Below, one piece after another: positions 1 through 12,400 of a stretch of DNA of 64,000 nucleotides. The notes under the pieces were generated by a model. It saw nothing but the letters and a program-made list of their open reading frames with translations, was not told the DNA's origin and did no database searches. The stretch is from positions 1,979,501 to 2,043,500 of the forward strand of contig BSBK01001869.1 of the NCBI GenBank assembly GCA_027943335.1. Direction: 5' to 3'. This DNA is from Chamaecyparis obtusa. Its lineage: Eukaryota; Streptophyta; Pinopsida; Cupressales; Cupressaceae. How positions within the stretch are numbered: position 1 is the first letter of the stretch; each line of letters starts with the position of its first letter. The position numbers and the translations under genes are program-made.

Positions 1-1581
1 TTGGTAAATTTTATATTAATAATTTTTATTCAGTATTGTTTAAAAGTATTGTTGGTATATTTAGGTCTTTGAATTAAAATTTGTCTATCATTTTTTTTTG
101 AGTTTAGTGGATTCTATGTTCTAAACACATTAGTAAAATTTGTTTAAAAAGTCAATTAAATCTGTTTGGTCAATGGATTAGGTTTAGATTAATTGATTTA
201 ATTTGAAATAAACATTTAAATCTAGCCTAGATATGACGTACAAAATGTTTAAATGTACCATAGATGTGTTTGCAATAGTAAGTGCAATTGGACTTTTATT
301 TAATAATGAAACGCATGCATTATCTTATATCTGTGCATGCTTCTTTACATACTGGAATTGGTTGTTTTATTCAATATGGTTTTGTCTTTCCTGAATGTTG
401 GGTTTATTAGTTTTATGGGAACTAGATGACCTAGGAAAGACAGAGGCTTGGGTATGAGTTGGTTATGTCATGGTTTCAGAATTATATTTGATGTGTGTGT
501 GTATTCTGATTATCATCCCTATCTTGACCATTTAGGCTCATGTTGTATTGAGTTTTACTTCATATTCTATAGAGGAGAATATGGTATTGAATGTTTATGT
601 CTGATCCACGGGATCATGTGTATATTATTTTGTGAACACTTTGAGAGTGTTTTGTGATATCATGGTTATGTGAGAACCAGTATGTTCCTGTTATTTTTTG
701 GAACAATCCCAAGGGACATTGTTATCTTTTTGTGATCTATGTGAGATCTATGAGCCTAGGGTAGTTTACCTAGATATGTAGTAGGAGGTGACTTGCAATA
801 AGCATTGGGGCCCACAAGTGGCTACCAAGATCACTTATTGTTAAGTATCTTAATTAAGTGATAACATAATATAACATTGAGAGATTTTAAAATGAACCTA
901 ATAAGATATGTTTCCTCCCCCTGGCTTAGTGCTAGTACAGACTAAGGTGGGAATGGAGAAGATGACTAGCCCCCTTTTAAGGGATGAGTTGGCATAGTTG
1001 ATGACTTCATCTATACAAGAGGTCATTGACACCATGTATGGTCACTTGAGTGTCGGTATCCAGAGAGATTACTAGGATGAGACTCAAGGGTTACACGTAC
1101 ATGATGACACCTTCCTATGCATAGTCTAGTTATCCTACATGTGTCGGTTGCCTCTAGATTAGTCAGCCTTTCGTATCATTATACTTTTTCACCCCGAGTA
1201 GAGAGCTTACATGATCCTTTCCTTAGCTTGATCTACTGATGTTTGATATCCAAGTGGGATCTGTTGTTATCTCCTCAGCACGGTGGGAGTGGACCATTTA
1301 GGTTCACGAGGTCAGGTGGTAGTGATTCTTTTACCATTTGAGATTCTGACGTTCATGTACCAGTGCTAGATGATCCTTGTTGTAATTGTTCCTTCTTGAT
1401 CTTCATTGTTAGAGAGGTGTTCTTCTTCTTCTTGATCTTCTTCCTTGTGATCTTTTATTTTTGTATCAGTTCTTCAAAGATGTCTTGTGTTCTTTATTTC
1501 TATTATTATATTACATACCCTACAACATGTGTAGTGGATGTAGATTTATGGATACCTTATGGTACCAATTGTATTTATGTT
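1..1581 (+). repeat. 5' LTR of element A, left portion
   Basis: Collinear with 11786 to about 13371 in the 3' LTR. It is interrupted at the 11-bp sequence GTATTTATGTT by the LINE. The true LTR start is upstream of the window. Short open frames here (for example 448-657 and 1363-1593) recur as different frames in the other LTR and are not genes. Confidence 0.92.
1571..1581. repeat. LINE target-site duplication, left copy
   Basis: GTATTTATGTT is repeated exactly at 8061-8071. The uninterrupted LTR at 13359-13369 carries it once, which proves the LINE insertion boundary. Confidence 0.93.
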
Positions 1582-1767
1582 TTGATTATGTAAAAATAGG
1601 TTTTGAAAGGACCTGAAACCTTGTACAATAGGAGAATAAAATAGGCATTTAAGAACCAGTAGAACAAGTGCAACAACACCAAAACCACCACAAAAACTAG
1701 TCTTTAAACAAAAAGAATAGCCAAAAGCAAAGGACAACAAAAGGAAAGCAAGATAGCAAGATGTTGT

Positions 1768-3645
1768 CTAAACACATTTCATTAGTTCTGTTGCCTCATC
1801 AGCAAGAATCTGCATGTTTACAGTAGAAAACTTCAGATCATCCATGTCATTTTTATTTCCATCCTCCATCTTCTTGAACCTGGACCTCATACGCCTACTA
1901 GGGCCTTGATCATCTTTAGTGTCTTTAGTGACCGTAACCTCATGGTTTCTTTTCCCATTGTCGAGCTTGTCCACTAGGATCTTCACATGCTCATTTGATG
2001 CTTTTAGGATAACATAGCTCTACTCGGCAATATTCCCCATGGTCTTCTCCAACTTGTCAATTCTCTTTTCCATAATTTCAATTTTCCTTGTCATACTGTT
2101 ACTATTTTCAAATTTGACCTCCATGGTAGTAATTCTATCATTGAAAATAGCAATACCCTCATCCCTGGTGATAGTATTAGTGAGCTCATCAATTGTCTAG
2201 CCCATCATTTTCACCCCTAGGTGCATCCTTTTAAGAATCTCTATCTCTTTTTGCAACTAGTGAATATGGGTCTTCATTGCAGTGATGTCATTCTTCATAA
2301 TACTAAGGGTAGTCATAAAAGCCAAACATCCCAGATTTTCAAAATCCATATTCCCTCCCTCCATATTCTTAGAACCCTTATTCCCTTCCTCCATTTTCTC
2401 CTTAGAGCTCTCCACATTCTCCTTCTCCATGTTAACCTTATCCTTTTCATACCCATCTTTCCCAATGTTATTCACAACCTGAGCGACCTCATGCAAGATA
2501 TTCTCCTCCACCCACACATTTTTTTTAGTTTCCACACTCTCCTCCATAGCAGGGTTGGTGTCCACATGGTCATCTTGATTACTCTTTTCCTGAGAGGAAG
2601 AGCCCTCACCAGAGGATAAAACTATCCTTTTCAAAATTTTCTTCTTCTCTTTTTTGGCTCTGGTACATTTGCCGATGGGCTCCATTATTTTTTTCCCCTG
2701 TTTCTTAGAACTTTCCTCCTTGCTCGCATCATCCTCAACATCCATATCTGTGGCCGACTCCTCCACCTTCCTTTTCTTTTTATTTTTCTTTGGGCTAGAC
2801 TACAGAAACTCCTCAGAGTCCCCCTCTTCTACTTCTGTGTCCTCCATAAAAGGCTGCTCAAAATCCTTCCCATCTATGTCATAATCTTCAAGGTCTTTTC
2901 TATTAAGCCAAGGTCTTTCTACCTTCTTTGATTTCAACACCTCAAAGATGAGGACCATGAGCCCATCATGGTAGGCATGATCACCCTCTGGGTCCCTTTG
3001 CCTGTGGAAGATAGAGGCATTCAGAGAGCTCAGCAAGTAAAAAGGAAAGTTTATTTTTACCCCATGCCTAAAGTGGTTTAGAAGGATAAGATGATGGTTG
3101 TATATTTTAGTATAATGACCATCTAGGCTAATATAGCCTATAATAACAAATAAAACAAGGTTCCAAGACCTGGAAATACACTTAGGATGAAAGTACAATT
3201 TATCCACCTTAACCATTCGATTCCTATCCTGCTTTGTGGGTGCAAATGCCTCCAAAGCTTTGTCTGAAATCTTCCTATCCCTGTAGAAGTTGATGCCCTC
3301 AGTCATCAAGCCAGTTACTTTAGCAATCACTTCCTCAGTCACCTCCATATTTTGTGTACCAACCAAAAAACTCCCCTTATTCCAAGTTTTGATGAAATTT
3401 ATGGTCACAACAACTTTCCCTCCATGTAGTCTCTCCATATAAGCCGCTAGACCCCCATCCTTGACAATCTTCCATATTTCCTTGTTTTGTTTGTAGTCAC
3501 TATAGCTCACCAGCTCGTACCTCCTCTTCTTGCCTCCCATAGCAATGTAAGAGAATAAAGAACCCTTCTCCAAATAATTCCCAACACTTTGCAAGTTAGC
3601 CTTCAGATTGTAATAAAACCTATTGATGTTTTGTAGAACCCACAA
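1768..3645 (-). pseudogene. Extra 3' coding region of the LINE, unknown protein with acidic/coiled-coil tail
   Basis: One frame runs about 626 codons from ATG at 3645, broken only by TAG stops; in-frame coding may extend a little upstream. The N-terminal 230 residues look globular, with the segment EVTEEVIAKVTGLMTEG near residue 100 and NFPFYLLSSLNASI near residue 200. Then come an acidic stretch, Lys/Glu-rich low-complexity sequence and a long predicted coiled coil. Plant LINEs normally end after RNase H, so this ORF is out of place. The EVTEEVI segment resembles those in F and in B2 ORF-U. I infer a relation to the putative plant transposon-protein domain found in accessory ORFs of plant retroelements, but cannot confirm it. 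No function can be assigned. Confidence 0.6.
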
Positions 3646-3721
3646 ATCATGCCAAAGGATCTCAATAATTATCTCAAAATCAACCTACTGTCCTTCATGA
3701 TTGTCACATAGATTACTACAC

Positions 3722-6700
3722 TCAATACTCATTAATAAACCCTTCATTCAAAATGTGTTTCTTAGTCATCATCCGCTCCTTATTAATTAATGATGACCCT
3801 TCACAAGGGAGATCAAAACCATCATTCCACTTAATTTCCACCTGGCTTTTACAAGCCACATTTGCTGCCCAGTCAGCCACCGAGTTGGCCTCCCTAAAAA
3901 CATGGGTAATCATGCATATTTCAAAGGACTCAATAATTTTTTTATCCTTGCTAATAACATTAGCTATGGTCCATGAGGGGGTCATGGTATTCTTTAAGAA
4001 ATTAACAATATTTAGGGAATCCCCTTCAATCCATATTTTGGTATAACCCTTTCTTTTGGCTAATAGCACCCCATGAAGAACCGCATTAGCCTCTGCCACC
4101 TGATTGGTATTAAAACCTATAGGAATGGCCATAGCCTCTTTGCAATTCCCATACTCATCTCTGATAACCATACCATAGCCAGCAATTCCAGGGTTGCCTT
4201 TAGAGGCACCATCAAAATTGACTTTAACCCAACCATTAGGGGGACAGTCCCACCTAGCCTCTCTTCTCAGATTTCTTTTGGTATCTTGAGCCTTCCTTCC
4301 TTCAAACTTCCAATTCTTATAGAATTTTTCCTCCCAATCATCCTTCGGGTCTTGATAAATCTTAATCAACCCCAAATTCTCCAACAAAGCTCTCTTGGTC
4401 TTATGGAAAATACTATCCCAATTGGACTCCTTGTTCCTAAAAATCCTATCATTCCTTTCTTTCCAAACCCCCCAGCACAAGAAGGGAAGGAAGAAATTCC
4501 AAAAATATATTAGGAACTTATTGTTAGTCGGTGGCTTCCAACAAGTAAAAAACTCTTGAATGTCTTGAGGGAACACCCACTCCAAATTCATCATATCAAA
4601 GAATTTTTCCCATATTTGCCTAGCAAAAGAGTAGTGGATGGTCATATGATTGATAGTCTCCTCATCTTTTTTGCAAAGACAACATCTATTAGTAAGAACA
4701 AGGCCTCTTTTCCTAAGATTGTCAATTGTAAGAACTTTATCCTGCAATAAGATCCAAAAGAAAACATTAATTTTAGGAGTTAATCCCTTGAACCAAGCTT
4801 TAGACCAACATGGTTCAGGACTATCTTCAAAGTTATGCATGTATAGAGAGGATAACAAGAATAGTCCATTAGCAGTATGTCTCCAAATTAGGGTATCCTC
4901 ATCATCAATAATAACCACAACATTAAAAAGGTTATTCAAACTCCTAAGAGAAGGATCAATCCTAGCCAGATCAGTCCATTTGTCCCCTTCCCAATAGTCC
5001 TCCACATGTATGCCCAAAATCTATTTGCAAAGGATAAGCAATTCATTGCAAATAGGTACCTCCTTAAGGGGTTTATCAAGCATCCATGTCTCATCCCAAA
5101 AGAGAATTTTATTTCCATTACCAACCTTCCATTTGAATCCCTTCTTTATCATATCTTTTCTTCTTAAAGCATTGCCCCAAATACACAATCCACCTTGGAT
5201 AAAATCAAAGTTTAAGAAATTATTAAAGTCATAGATGTCCCTATTATATTTGTTGTGCCATATAGTGCTCCATTCTCCAGAGTTCTTGAACATTCTCCAA
5301 AGGAGTTTAGCCATAAGAAATTCATTTATACTTCTAATAGTGCGAAGACCAAGACCCCCTTTCCTTGTCAGTTTGCAAACCTTCTCCCAAACAATAAGAG
5401 CCATTCTTTTCTTTTCCTCAACTTCGGACCAAAGAAAGTTATTTTGGATTTTCTCTATACTTTTAGAAAACTTCTTAGGTATTTTTAAAAGGCTCAAGGC
5501 ATAGAGAGGAATACTTTGAAGGGTAGCTTTGAGAACAAAAATCTTACCAGCCTGGCTAAGAAGAGCACCCTTCCAACCAGCAAGACTTTTGTAAAATTTA
5601 TCAATCATATCCTACCAAAAAGAGTCCGAAGGAGTAAGGCATAGAGGTAAGCCAAGATAGGACCCTGGGAGACAATCCACCTCACAACCCAAAATTCTTT
5701 TTAATCTTTCTTGTCTTTTTTCAGGCACATTAATGAAGAATAAAGAGCTCTTATTCCAATTAATCCTCTGGCCTGTAGCTCCAGCATAGTTTTCAAGGGC
5801 CTTTTTATTGGTTTCCATTTTTAATAGAAGCTTCACCCATTATTATGGAATCATCCACAAATTGTTGATGCAAACAAATTAGGTCCTTGGAGGAAGGTCT
5901 CAAACCCCTGAATTCACCTTTGTTAACCAATTTGCCAATATGTCTTCCCAAACATTCCACCAAGATAACAAAAAGAATAGGATATAGGGGGTCCCCCTGC
6001 CTAAGACCTCTAGAAGATTTGAAGAAGGGAGTAGGAGAGCCATTCACAAGAATAGAGAAGGTGGTAGAGGAGACCAAACAGTGGATTAGATCTCTACTTC
6101 TTTTGTTGAAACCAAAAGCCTCTAGAGTAGCCATCAAAAAGTTCCAGTCAACCCTATCATAAGATTTGGACAGGTCAAGTTTTAGTAAAAAACCTTCCTT
6201 CTTAGACATGGCTAGAGAGTGTATATTTTCATGGACCGAGATGATAGAATCCAGGATCTACCTTCCAGGGACAAACCCATTCTGTTGTCCAGAGATAAAA
6301 GAAGGAAGAAAAGAGATAATTATGGAAGTTAGGACTTTAGAAATTATCTTATACACCGAATTGCATAAACTAATAGGTCTGAATTGGTCCTAGCTATTAG
6401 CCCCAGTTTTCTTTGGGATCAGAGCAATAAAGGTGCCATTCAGTTCCTTGAGGATTCTTCTTGCCCCAAAAAATTCCTTAACAACATTTGTAACATCATT
6501 TTTCAAAATCCTCCAATACTTTTGAAAGAAGAAAAGAGGATAACCATCTAGACCAGGGGCTTTATCTCCTTCAAAGGAAAACATAGACTTTTGGATCTCA
6601 TCCATAGAAGGTATAACAATAATAGCTCTATTGTGATTAACATTCAAAATATTGGGAATACCATCCAACAACTCTTCTTGGCACTCCATATCCAGGTTCT

Positions 6701-7929
6701 TAGCTTTATTTAGGAGCTCTCCAAAGAAGTTATTGGCCTCACTTCTAAAATCCTCCTCCTTCTCACTAATGGTACCATTGACCTTCAGTCTAGAGATTTT
6801 GTTGCCCATTCTATGTTTCACTGTGGTCATGAAGAAGTATTTAGAGTTCCTATCCCCTTCCTTTAAGAAAATATTTCTAGACCTTTGCCTCCAAAAGCAT
6901 TCTTCTTTTGAGATGATATCATGATATTCAATAAGTTTAGTATCTTCCTCATTTTTTGTATGAAAACTATACCCATTTTCCTGAATGTTGTCCTCGATCT
7001 CCTTTAGTTCTTCAACAATTTTCTTTTTGTTGTTAAAAATATTTCCAAAAGTTTCTTTATTCCATTTCTTTATGTTGTCCTTCACATTTTTCATTTTCTT
7101 AGCAACTTTGAAAATTGTCGTTCCTTCAATCTTGATACTCCACCACTCCTCAATCAATTTTTCTAGGTTAGGGTGGATAGTCCACATTTTCTCAAAGTGA
7201 AAAGGAAAGCTCCTTTTTAGGCCATTGAAATCAGCTCTAATGGTTATCGAGTAGTGGTCAGAACTAGCTCTGATATAAGCAGATAAGGAGCAAGAATAAT
7301 GATTGAACCAGTTGCTACTAACAAGAGCTCTATCAAGTTTGACCTGAATAAGCTCATTTCCCTCTCTCTTGTTGGTCCAAGTATAGTTAATTCCCTACAA
7401 ATCTAAGTCATGTAACTCTTGACTATCAATAAACTCCATAAGATCAGTTCTATTGTCCAGATTGAGTTGGCCACCCCCAAATTTCTCATTCTCCTTCAAA
7501 GGAGTATTGAAGTCCCCCATATTGATCCAACCCTCATTAGAAAAATCTCTCCTAAAACTAGAAACTTCTCTCTAGAAAGATTTCCTCCCCCACCTGGTAT
7601 TCAGAGCATAAATATTAGTCAAAACCCAAAAGGTGCCATCTTTAATGTGCTAGAATCTAATGTTAGTCACATTATTACCAAAAGATAAAACTTCCCCTTT
7701 AATGAAATTATAGTTCTATCTAGTCACAAGACCCCCAGAGGCCCCTTCTGCATCACTTCCATGGGATAGACCATTACTAAAAAATTGGATTTTCTCAACT
7801 TTATCCTTAGACATCTTAGTCTCCTATAAAAGAACAATATTAGGCTTATTGTCTCTGATCATGTTTTTGACCATGGCTTTCTTATGAGGATTATTTAATC
7901 CCTTCACATTCCAAGAGATAAACTTCATT
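3722..7929 (-). pseudogene. LINE ORF2: endonuclease, reverse transcriptase, zinc-binding region, RNase H
   Basis: ATG at 7929 opens an APE-type endonuclease starting MKFISWNVKGLNNPHKK, with LLQETK and later SSDHYSI, the usual catalytic neighbourhoods. The reverse transcriptase contains [40 protein letters not shown] and the catalytic box FVDD at 5850-5861 (the family usually has FADD). A zf-RVT-like region (CCLCKKDEETINH) follows. RNase H has NFDGASKGNPG, AEANAV, EGDS and VADWAA, so all four acidic residues are present. The frame changes at least twice (between endonuclease and RT, and near 5820), and about seven stops, nearly all TAG, interrupt it. Without these it would be about 1,400 residues, the usual size for plant L1-type ORF2. 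It is inactive. Confidence 0.93.
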
Positions 7930-8060
7930 GTTTAAGGAATGGGCCAGACTATAGGATGGTTTTTTGGCTACCATCCGCTAAGCTCTTGCTGGTCTCAAAA
8001 GCTCACTTTTTTTGGTTCGAGGGTCTTGCTGGGGAAACATGGGAAGCCCCCACATCTCTA

Positions 8061-8071
8061 GTATTTATGTT
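8061..8071. repeat. LINE target-site duplication, right copy
   Basis: GTATTTATGTT, identical to 1571-1581; LTR sequence of element A resumes immediately after it. Confidence 0.93.
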
Positions 8072-8344
8072 ATCTTATATGTGATGATGCTTTTATCTTT
8101 CATTTGTTTATTAGAGTTTTGTAATTGTACCTAATATATTTTAATTAATTAATGTTAACATAATCTTCATCGAGGAACCCTTGAGAGTTGTAACCTGTGT
8201 TGGTTATTGTTTTAATGTGAGTAAATGGTAATTGCTTCCGCATTGATGTTTATCTTGTATGTTAAATTTTTTTTAAAAAATATTTTGCAAACTTAGATGC
8301 TTGTTTAGGTTAAGTTCTCCTGGGTTCCCTAGCGGGGCATTACA
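8061..8344 (+). repeat. 5' LTR of element A, right portion
   Basis: Matches 13359-13641 and ends GGGGCATTACA at 8344, directly before the primer-binding site. Confidence 0.93.
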
Positions 8345-8346
8345 CT

Positions 8347-8358
8347 TGGTATCAGAGC
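8347..8358 (+). other. Primer-binding site of element A (initiator Met tRNA)
   Basis: TGGTATCAGAGC begins two bases after the LTR end. It is the classic complement of the 3' end of plant initiator methionine tRNA, used to start minus-strand DNA synthesis. Confidence 0.93.
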
Positions 8359-9407
8359 ACTAGGTTCTACACTATGAACTCTGGGAAGTTGTGTGCCCAT
8401 TAGATATCTAAACTGTTAAACTTGAAACCAAACATAGACATATAACTCTTTTGTGTTTGAGAACCGTTAAACTTCAACTAAACATTTATGTTCTTGCTTC
8501 TCTTAAATGTCTATGAGATATCACTTGCCTAGTGATTGTCATAGGTGAATGGACTATTTATTGTATATGGTTACCTTCTCTAATGCATCTACAGTGAAGT
8601 ACCTTTGGATATCATGAAGCAATTACTCCCTTGAGCGTGGCTACCACTAGTCACCTAGTTATGTGAATGTTGTATAATTGATAAAAAAAAATTGGTTGAT
8701 TTATGACTTGTCTGTGATGTGTGTGGGCTAGCATTGTAAATTTTGAACTTTCTTATGATTGGATTAGTCACCTAACTCTCTTTTCGCCATCTATTTTGTG
8801 ACACTAGTCACACTTGACTTACTATTGAATTACCATGTGGTACTTTTATGATTGAATGTTGGACTTGTGATTCCCCTGCTTGGGTTTTACCTTTTGAGTT
8901 TGGTGGTGGCTACTTTGAATGTTTGGTATTGTTGGCCTTGTTCTGTGTTAAGTGTTGTTTCTATCATGTTCATTATAAACCCCTGATAGTATGTATATAG
9001 GAGGATATCACAGAGATAGTACTATATTTGCCGTGTGAAATTAGAATCATTGTGTATCTTTTATGTTTGCTTAAGTGTTGCATTAACTAGATAGTTTTTC
9101 ATGAACTTCTCAACTTATTATTTGTTATAGATATGAATGTGTTCTTTATGCATTTGAACCTAGATGTTTTCTATGATGATGAATGAATAAAGGTTTTGAT
9201 TTATTTGAATTGTAAATGAATGATTGATCAATGTGATTTTCAATTTGTTCCTAAACTAGATATTATATTGTTCTTAATGATTGCATATCATGTTCCTCCC
9301 TTATGACTTGATTTTAGATGTTATGTTTTGTTTTTTAGTAAATGCCTTGTGATTGGGAGATATGTATCCTTATCTATTTGTAGGCTTCCAGGAGTAAGCC
9401 TAATCCT

Positions 9408-9419
9408 AGGGGGGGTGGA
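9408..9419 (+). other. Polypurine tract of element A
   Basis: AGGGGGGGTGGA immediately precedes the LTR start TGTAGTACCCC, as required for plus-strand priming. Confidence 0.88.
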
Positions 9420-12400
9420 TGTAGTACCCCACCCCTAGTCTAATTTTATAAATGATATGATTACTTTAGGATGATAGATTATATGTTAGGAAATCATTGA
9501 TATGTATGATTTTACTGACCCCATACTTGCATGTGTATGGTTGATGTGTTTGTTTTATACTTTTGTTTGACATGAATGATGTGTTTGAGGGATGGAGTCG
9601 TAGTTACTTTCTTGTGAGATCCACATGATCAACCGATCCCACCATTGTCTGTTATATATTTATATATGTTTGTACATGTGGGTGTTGTATGCAGGTTCGT
9701 AGGTATCGGGCATTGTCTTCCCTAAATTGTCAGGATGAGCGTGCCTTATCACAATATCTCAAATGGTAAGAGAGGGGAGATAATATACAGATCCAAAACC
9801 CTGTCCTAAGCCTATTTATCCTAGTTGTTGGATAAGTATCTGTTGACTACCCTATCCAAATTTGTCAAGTTGGCAAAGTTTGTGGATCCCTTTCTTGAGC
9901 TTGTATGTTTATACGATGATCTTGATTTATTGCTTTTTGTGTATGTGATTTTTTATAGTCATGGAAAATAATATTAAATTTATTTTCTATGTTTTTGTAT
10001 GATTATTAATTAATTAAAAATAAAATATTAGGATATTTAGTTTTAATTAATTAATTATGAGAAAATAGGAATAATATTGTCCATTAGATATTAAATTAAT
10101 AAATTGCATGATTTAAAGATGTTGGAATAGTAAATTATTTAATAATGGATTTTAATATTAACATGTGCTTTATTAAGTTTGAATATGTCATGTTTCAAAA
10201 AGGAGTCAACTTGTCTTTAGGAGACTAAGTTGAGTTGTGCACAATTAAATACATTTTTAATTATTAATTGGTATTTTCTTTCAACTCAAGAGGGTGAGTA
10301 TGATTAGGAGTTGTATTATGAGTCATCTAGGGTTTGCATGAATGGTGGAGTTGAATCCCTAATAGGGGGAATTAGCATTCATTTATTTTGAATCAGGTTG
10401 TTGAAGATTTGTGGAGAGAGCTTTTGGAGAATTTTAGACTTTTTGTGATTCTTGAGCTTTGTGTTTGTGCTTGAGTTTTTCGGTGAAGATTGCCTTGGAT
10501 TAGGAATTGGCTTGGCTTGCATTGTTGATTTAGATCTACAAGGCTAAACTTTCATCTGACAGAATTGGGAGTTTCAACATTCTATAGGCATTCTATCATA
10601 GTGTCTAGCATTGGAATTGAGGTAGGGTTTGAGAAAACTCTTTTCAATTTTGTTTGTGTAAATTTTGATAATTTTATTGTGCTTGGATTATTTCATTGGC
10701 TTTATTGTATCTATTTTGCTTCGTTAGTAATTCTGGGTGTTAGAGAACCCATAGGTTTTCTATTTCATGATTTTATACAGACTTGGCATAGTAGGGTTAC
10801 GTTGTCAAAATTTTGAGAGAAAACTCATCCTAGATCACTTAGAAAATGAAAAATTAGTCTAGTTATAGTGTATACTATAGAGTGGTCAAATTAAATAAAT
10901 GGGTTGTTGTTAAAAAATCAATTTGAGTGGAAAATTACCATTTTGGGAAAAAAAATCTCTTCTCTATGAAAAAACACAGTCAAAACCAAAATTTCCACAG
11001 TTAAAAATATTGGCTTACAAAGGCAAAAAAAAAATTACATTAGTAAATGCATTTGTATTGCAACAATAGATGGTAAAAAAAAAGAAAAAAAAGAAAAGAC
11101 AAAACCCCAATGTAAAATTTTGCAAAAAGGAGATTATTTTCTTTTTCTAGACAATGGTACAAGACTCTGACATTTCCATTTCTGGAAATATACCAGACCT
11201 GTTAAAAAATATAATGTAAATAAAATAAGTTAGTTTTGTTCCCAAAAAAAATATAAAATCGAATATTTAAAAGGGGCTTTGTTATAGAATGACTTATTAA
11301 AAAAATTGAAATGTCTTTTAAAAAATTTGAAAGTTTTTAAAAAAATATTAAAAAAATTATAAAGTTTGTTTGGAGGTGGGGGCCACCAAACCCCACCTCC
11401 CACCTCCTCTGTGTACCTGCCGCATGACAGAAGAGGTCTGTCACATGGCAGACTAAGCGTTGTTGCGGCAGTACTTAACCTGTCGTGTGGCAGTGCCTAA
11501 GTACGTCGGGGTACTAGGGGGTATGCCCCATATTATTTTAAATTTGTTTTTTTTTTATATGAAACAAAATTTATTTTATTACCATTTCATAATTAATATT
11601 TTTTATTGATACATTATTATTTTATATTAATAATTTATTAATAAGTTTTAGTTTATTAATAACTTTTATTAATAATTATTATTTGGTAGTAATAATTTTA
11701 TTAATAGATGTTATTAAATAGTAGTAAGTTATATTGATAATTATTATTTAATAATTATTATTATTGTTGATGGTTTAGATTAATATTGGTAAATTTTATA
11801 TTAATAATTTTTATTCAAGATTGTTTAAAAGTATTGTTGGTATATTTAGGTCTTTGAATTAAAATTTGTCTATCATTTTTTTTTATGAGTTTAGTGGATT
11901 CTGTGTTCTAAACACGTTAGTAAACTTTGTTTAAAAAGTCACTTAAATCTATTTGGTCAATGAATTAGGTTTAGATTAATTGATTTAATTTGAAATAAAC
12001 ATTTAAATCTAGCCTAGATATGACGTACAAAATGTTTAAATGTACCATAGATGTGTTTGCAGTAGTAAGTGCAATTGGACTTTTATTTAATAATGAAACG
12101 CATGTATTATCTTATATCTGTGCATGCTTCTTTTCATACTAGAATTGGTTGTTTTATTCAATATGGTTTTGTCTTTCCTGAATGTTGGGTTTATTAGTTT
12201 TATGGGAACTAGACGACCTAGGAAAGACAGAGGCTTGGGTATGAGTTGGTTATGTCATGGTTTTAGTATTATATTTGATGTGTGTGTATATTCTGATTGT
12301 CATTCCTATCTTGACCATTTAGGCTCATGTTGTATTGAGTTTTACTTCATATTCTATAGAGGAAAATATGGTATTGACTATTTATGTCTGATCCACGGGA

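Larger units (their letters stand above)
1582..8060 (-). mobile_element. LINE (non-LTR retrotransposon), minus strand, 6.5 kb
   Basis: A 6479-base insertion in the 5' LTR of A with an 11-bp duplication, typical of target-primed reverse transcription. Read on the minus strand it has a short leader (8060-7930), ORF2 with endonuclease, reverse transcriptase and RNase H (7929-3722), and then an unexpected further coding region (3645-1768). No ORF1 precedes the endonuclease, so the copy is either 5'-truncated or of an unusual type. The 3' end (low coordinates) has no long poly(A), only a short A-rich tail. The duplication encloses the extra ORF, so that ORF moved together with the LINE. Confidence 0.92.
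8345..9419 (+). other. Internal region of element A, non-coding
   Basis: Between primer site and polypurine tract there are 1075 bases with no frame of useful length and no gag or pol motif. The last 50 bases (AGGAGTAAGCCTAATCCTAG then the G run) match the end of element C's interior, so A looks like a relative of C that has lost gag or carries unrelated filler. Confidence 0.85.

Noticed and set aside
448..657. Open frame in element A LTR (and relatives at 12124-12444, 13150-13431, 10565-10816)
   Set aside because: Lies in LTR sequence. The matching frame in the partner LTR has a different length and there is no motif; length is expected by chance in AT-rich DNA.
8347..8358. tRNA gene at the TGGTATCAGAGC sites
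   Set aside because: Only the 12-16-base primer complement is present. There is no cloverleaf or A/B box; it is a retrotransposon primer-binding site.
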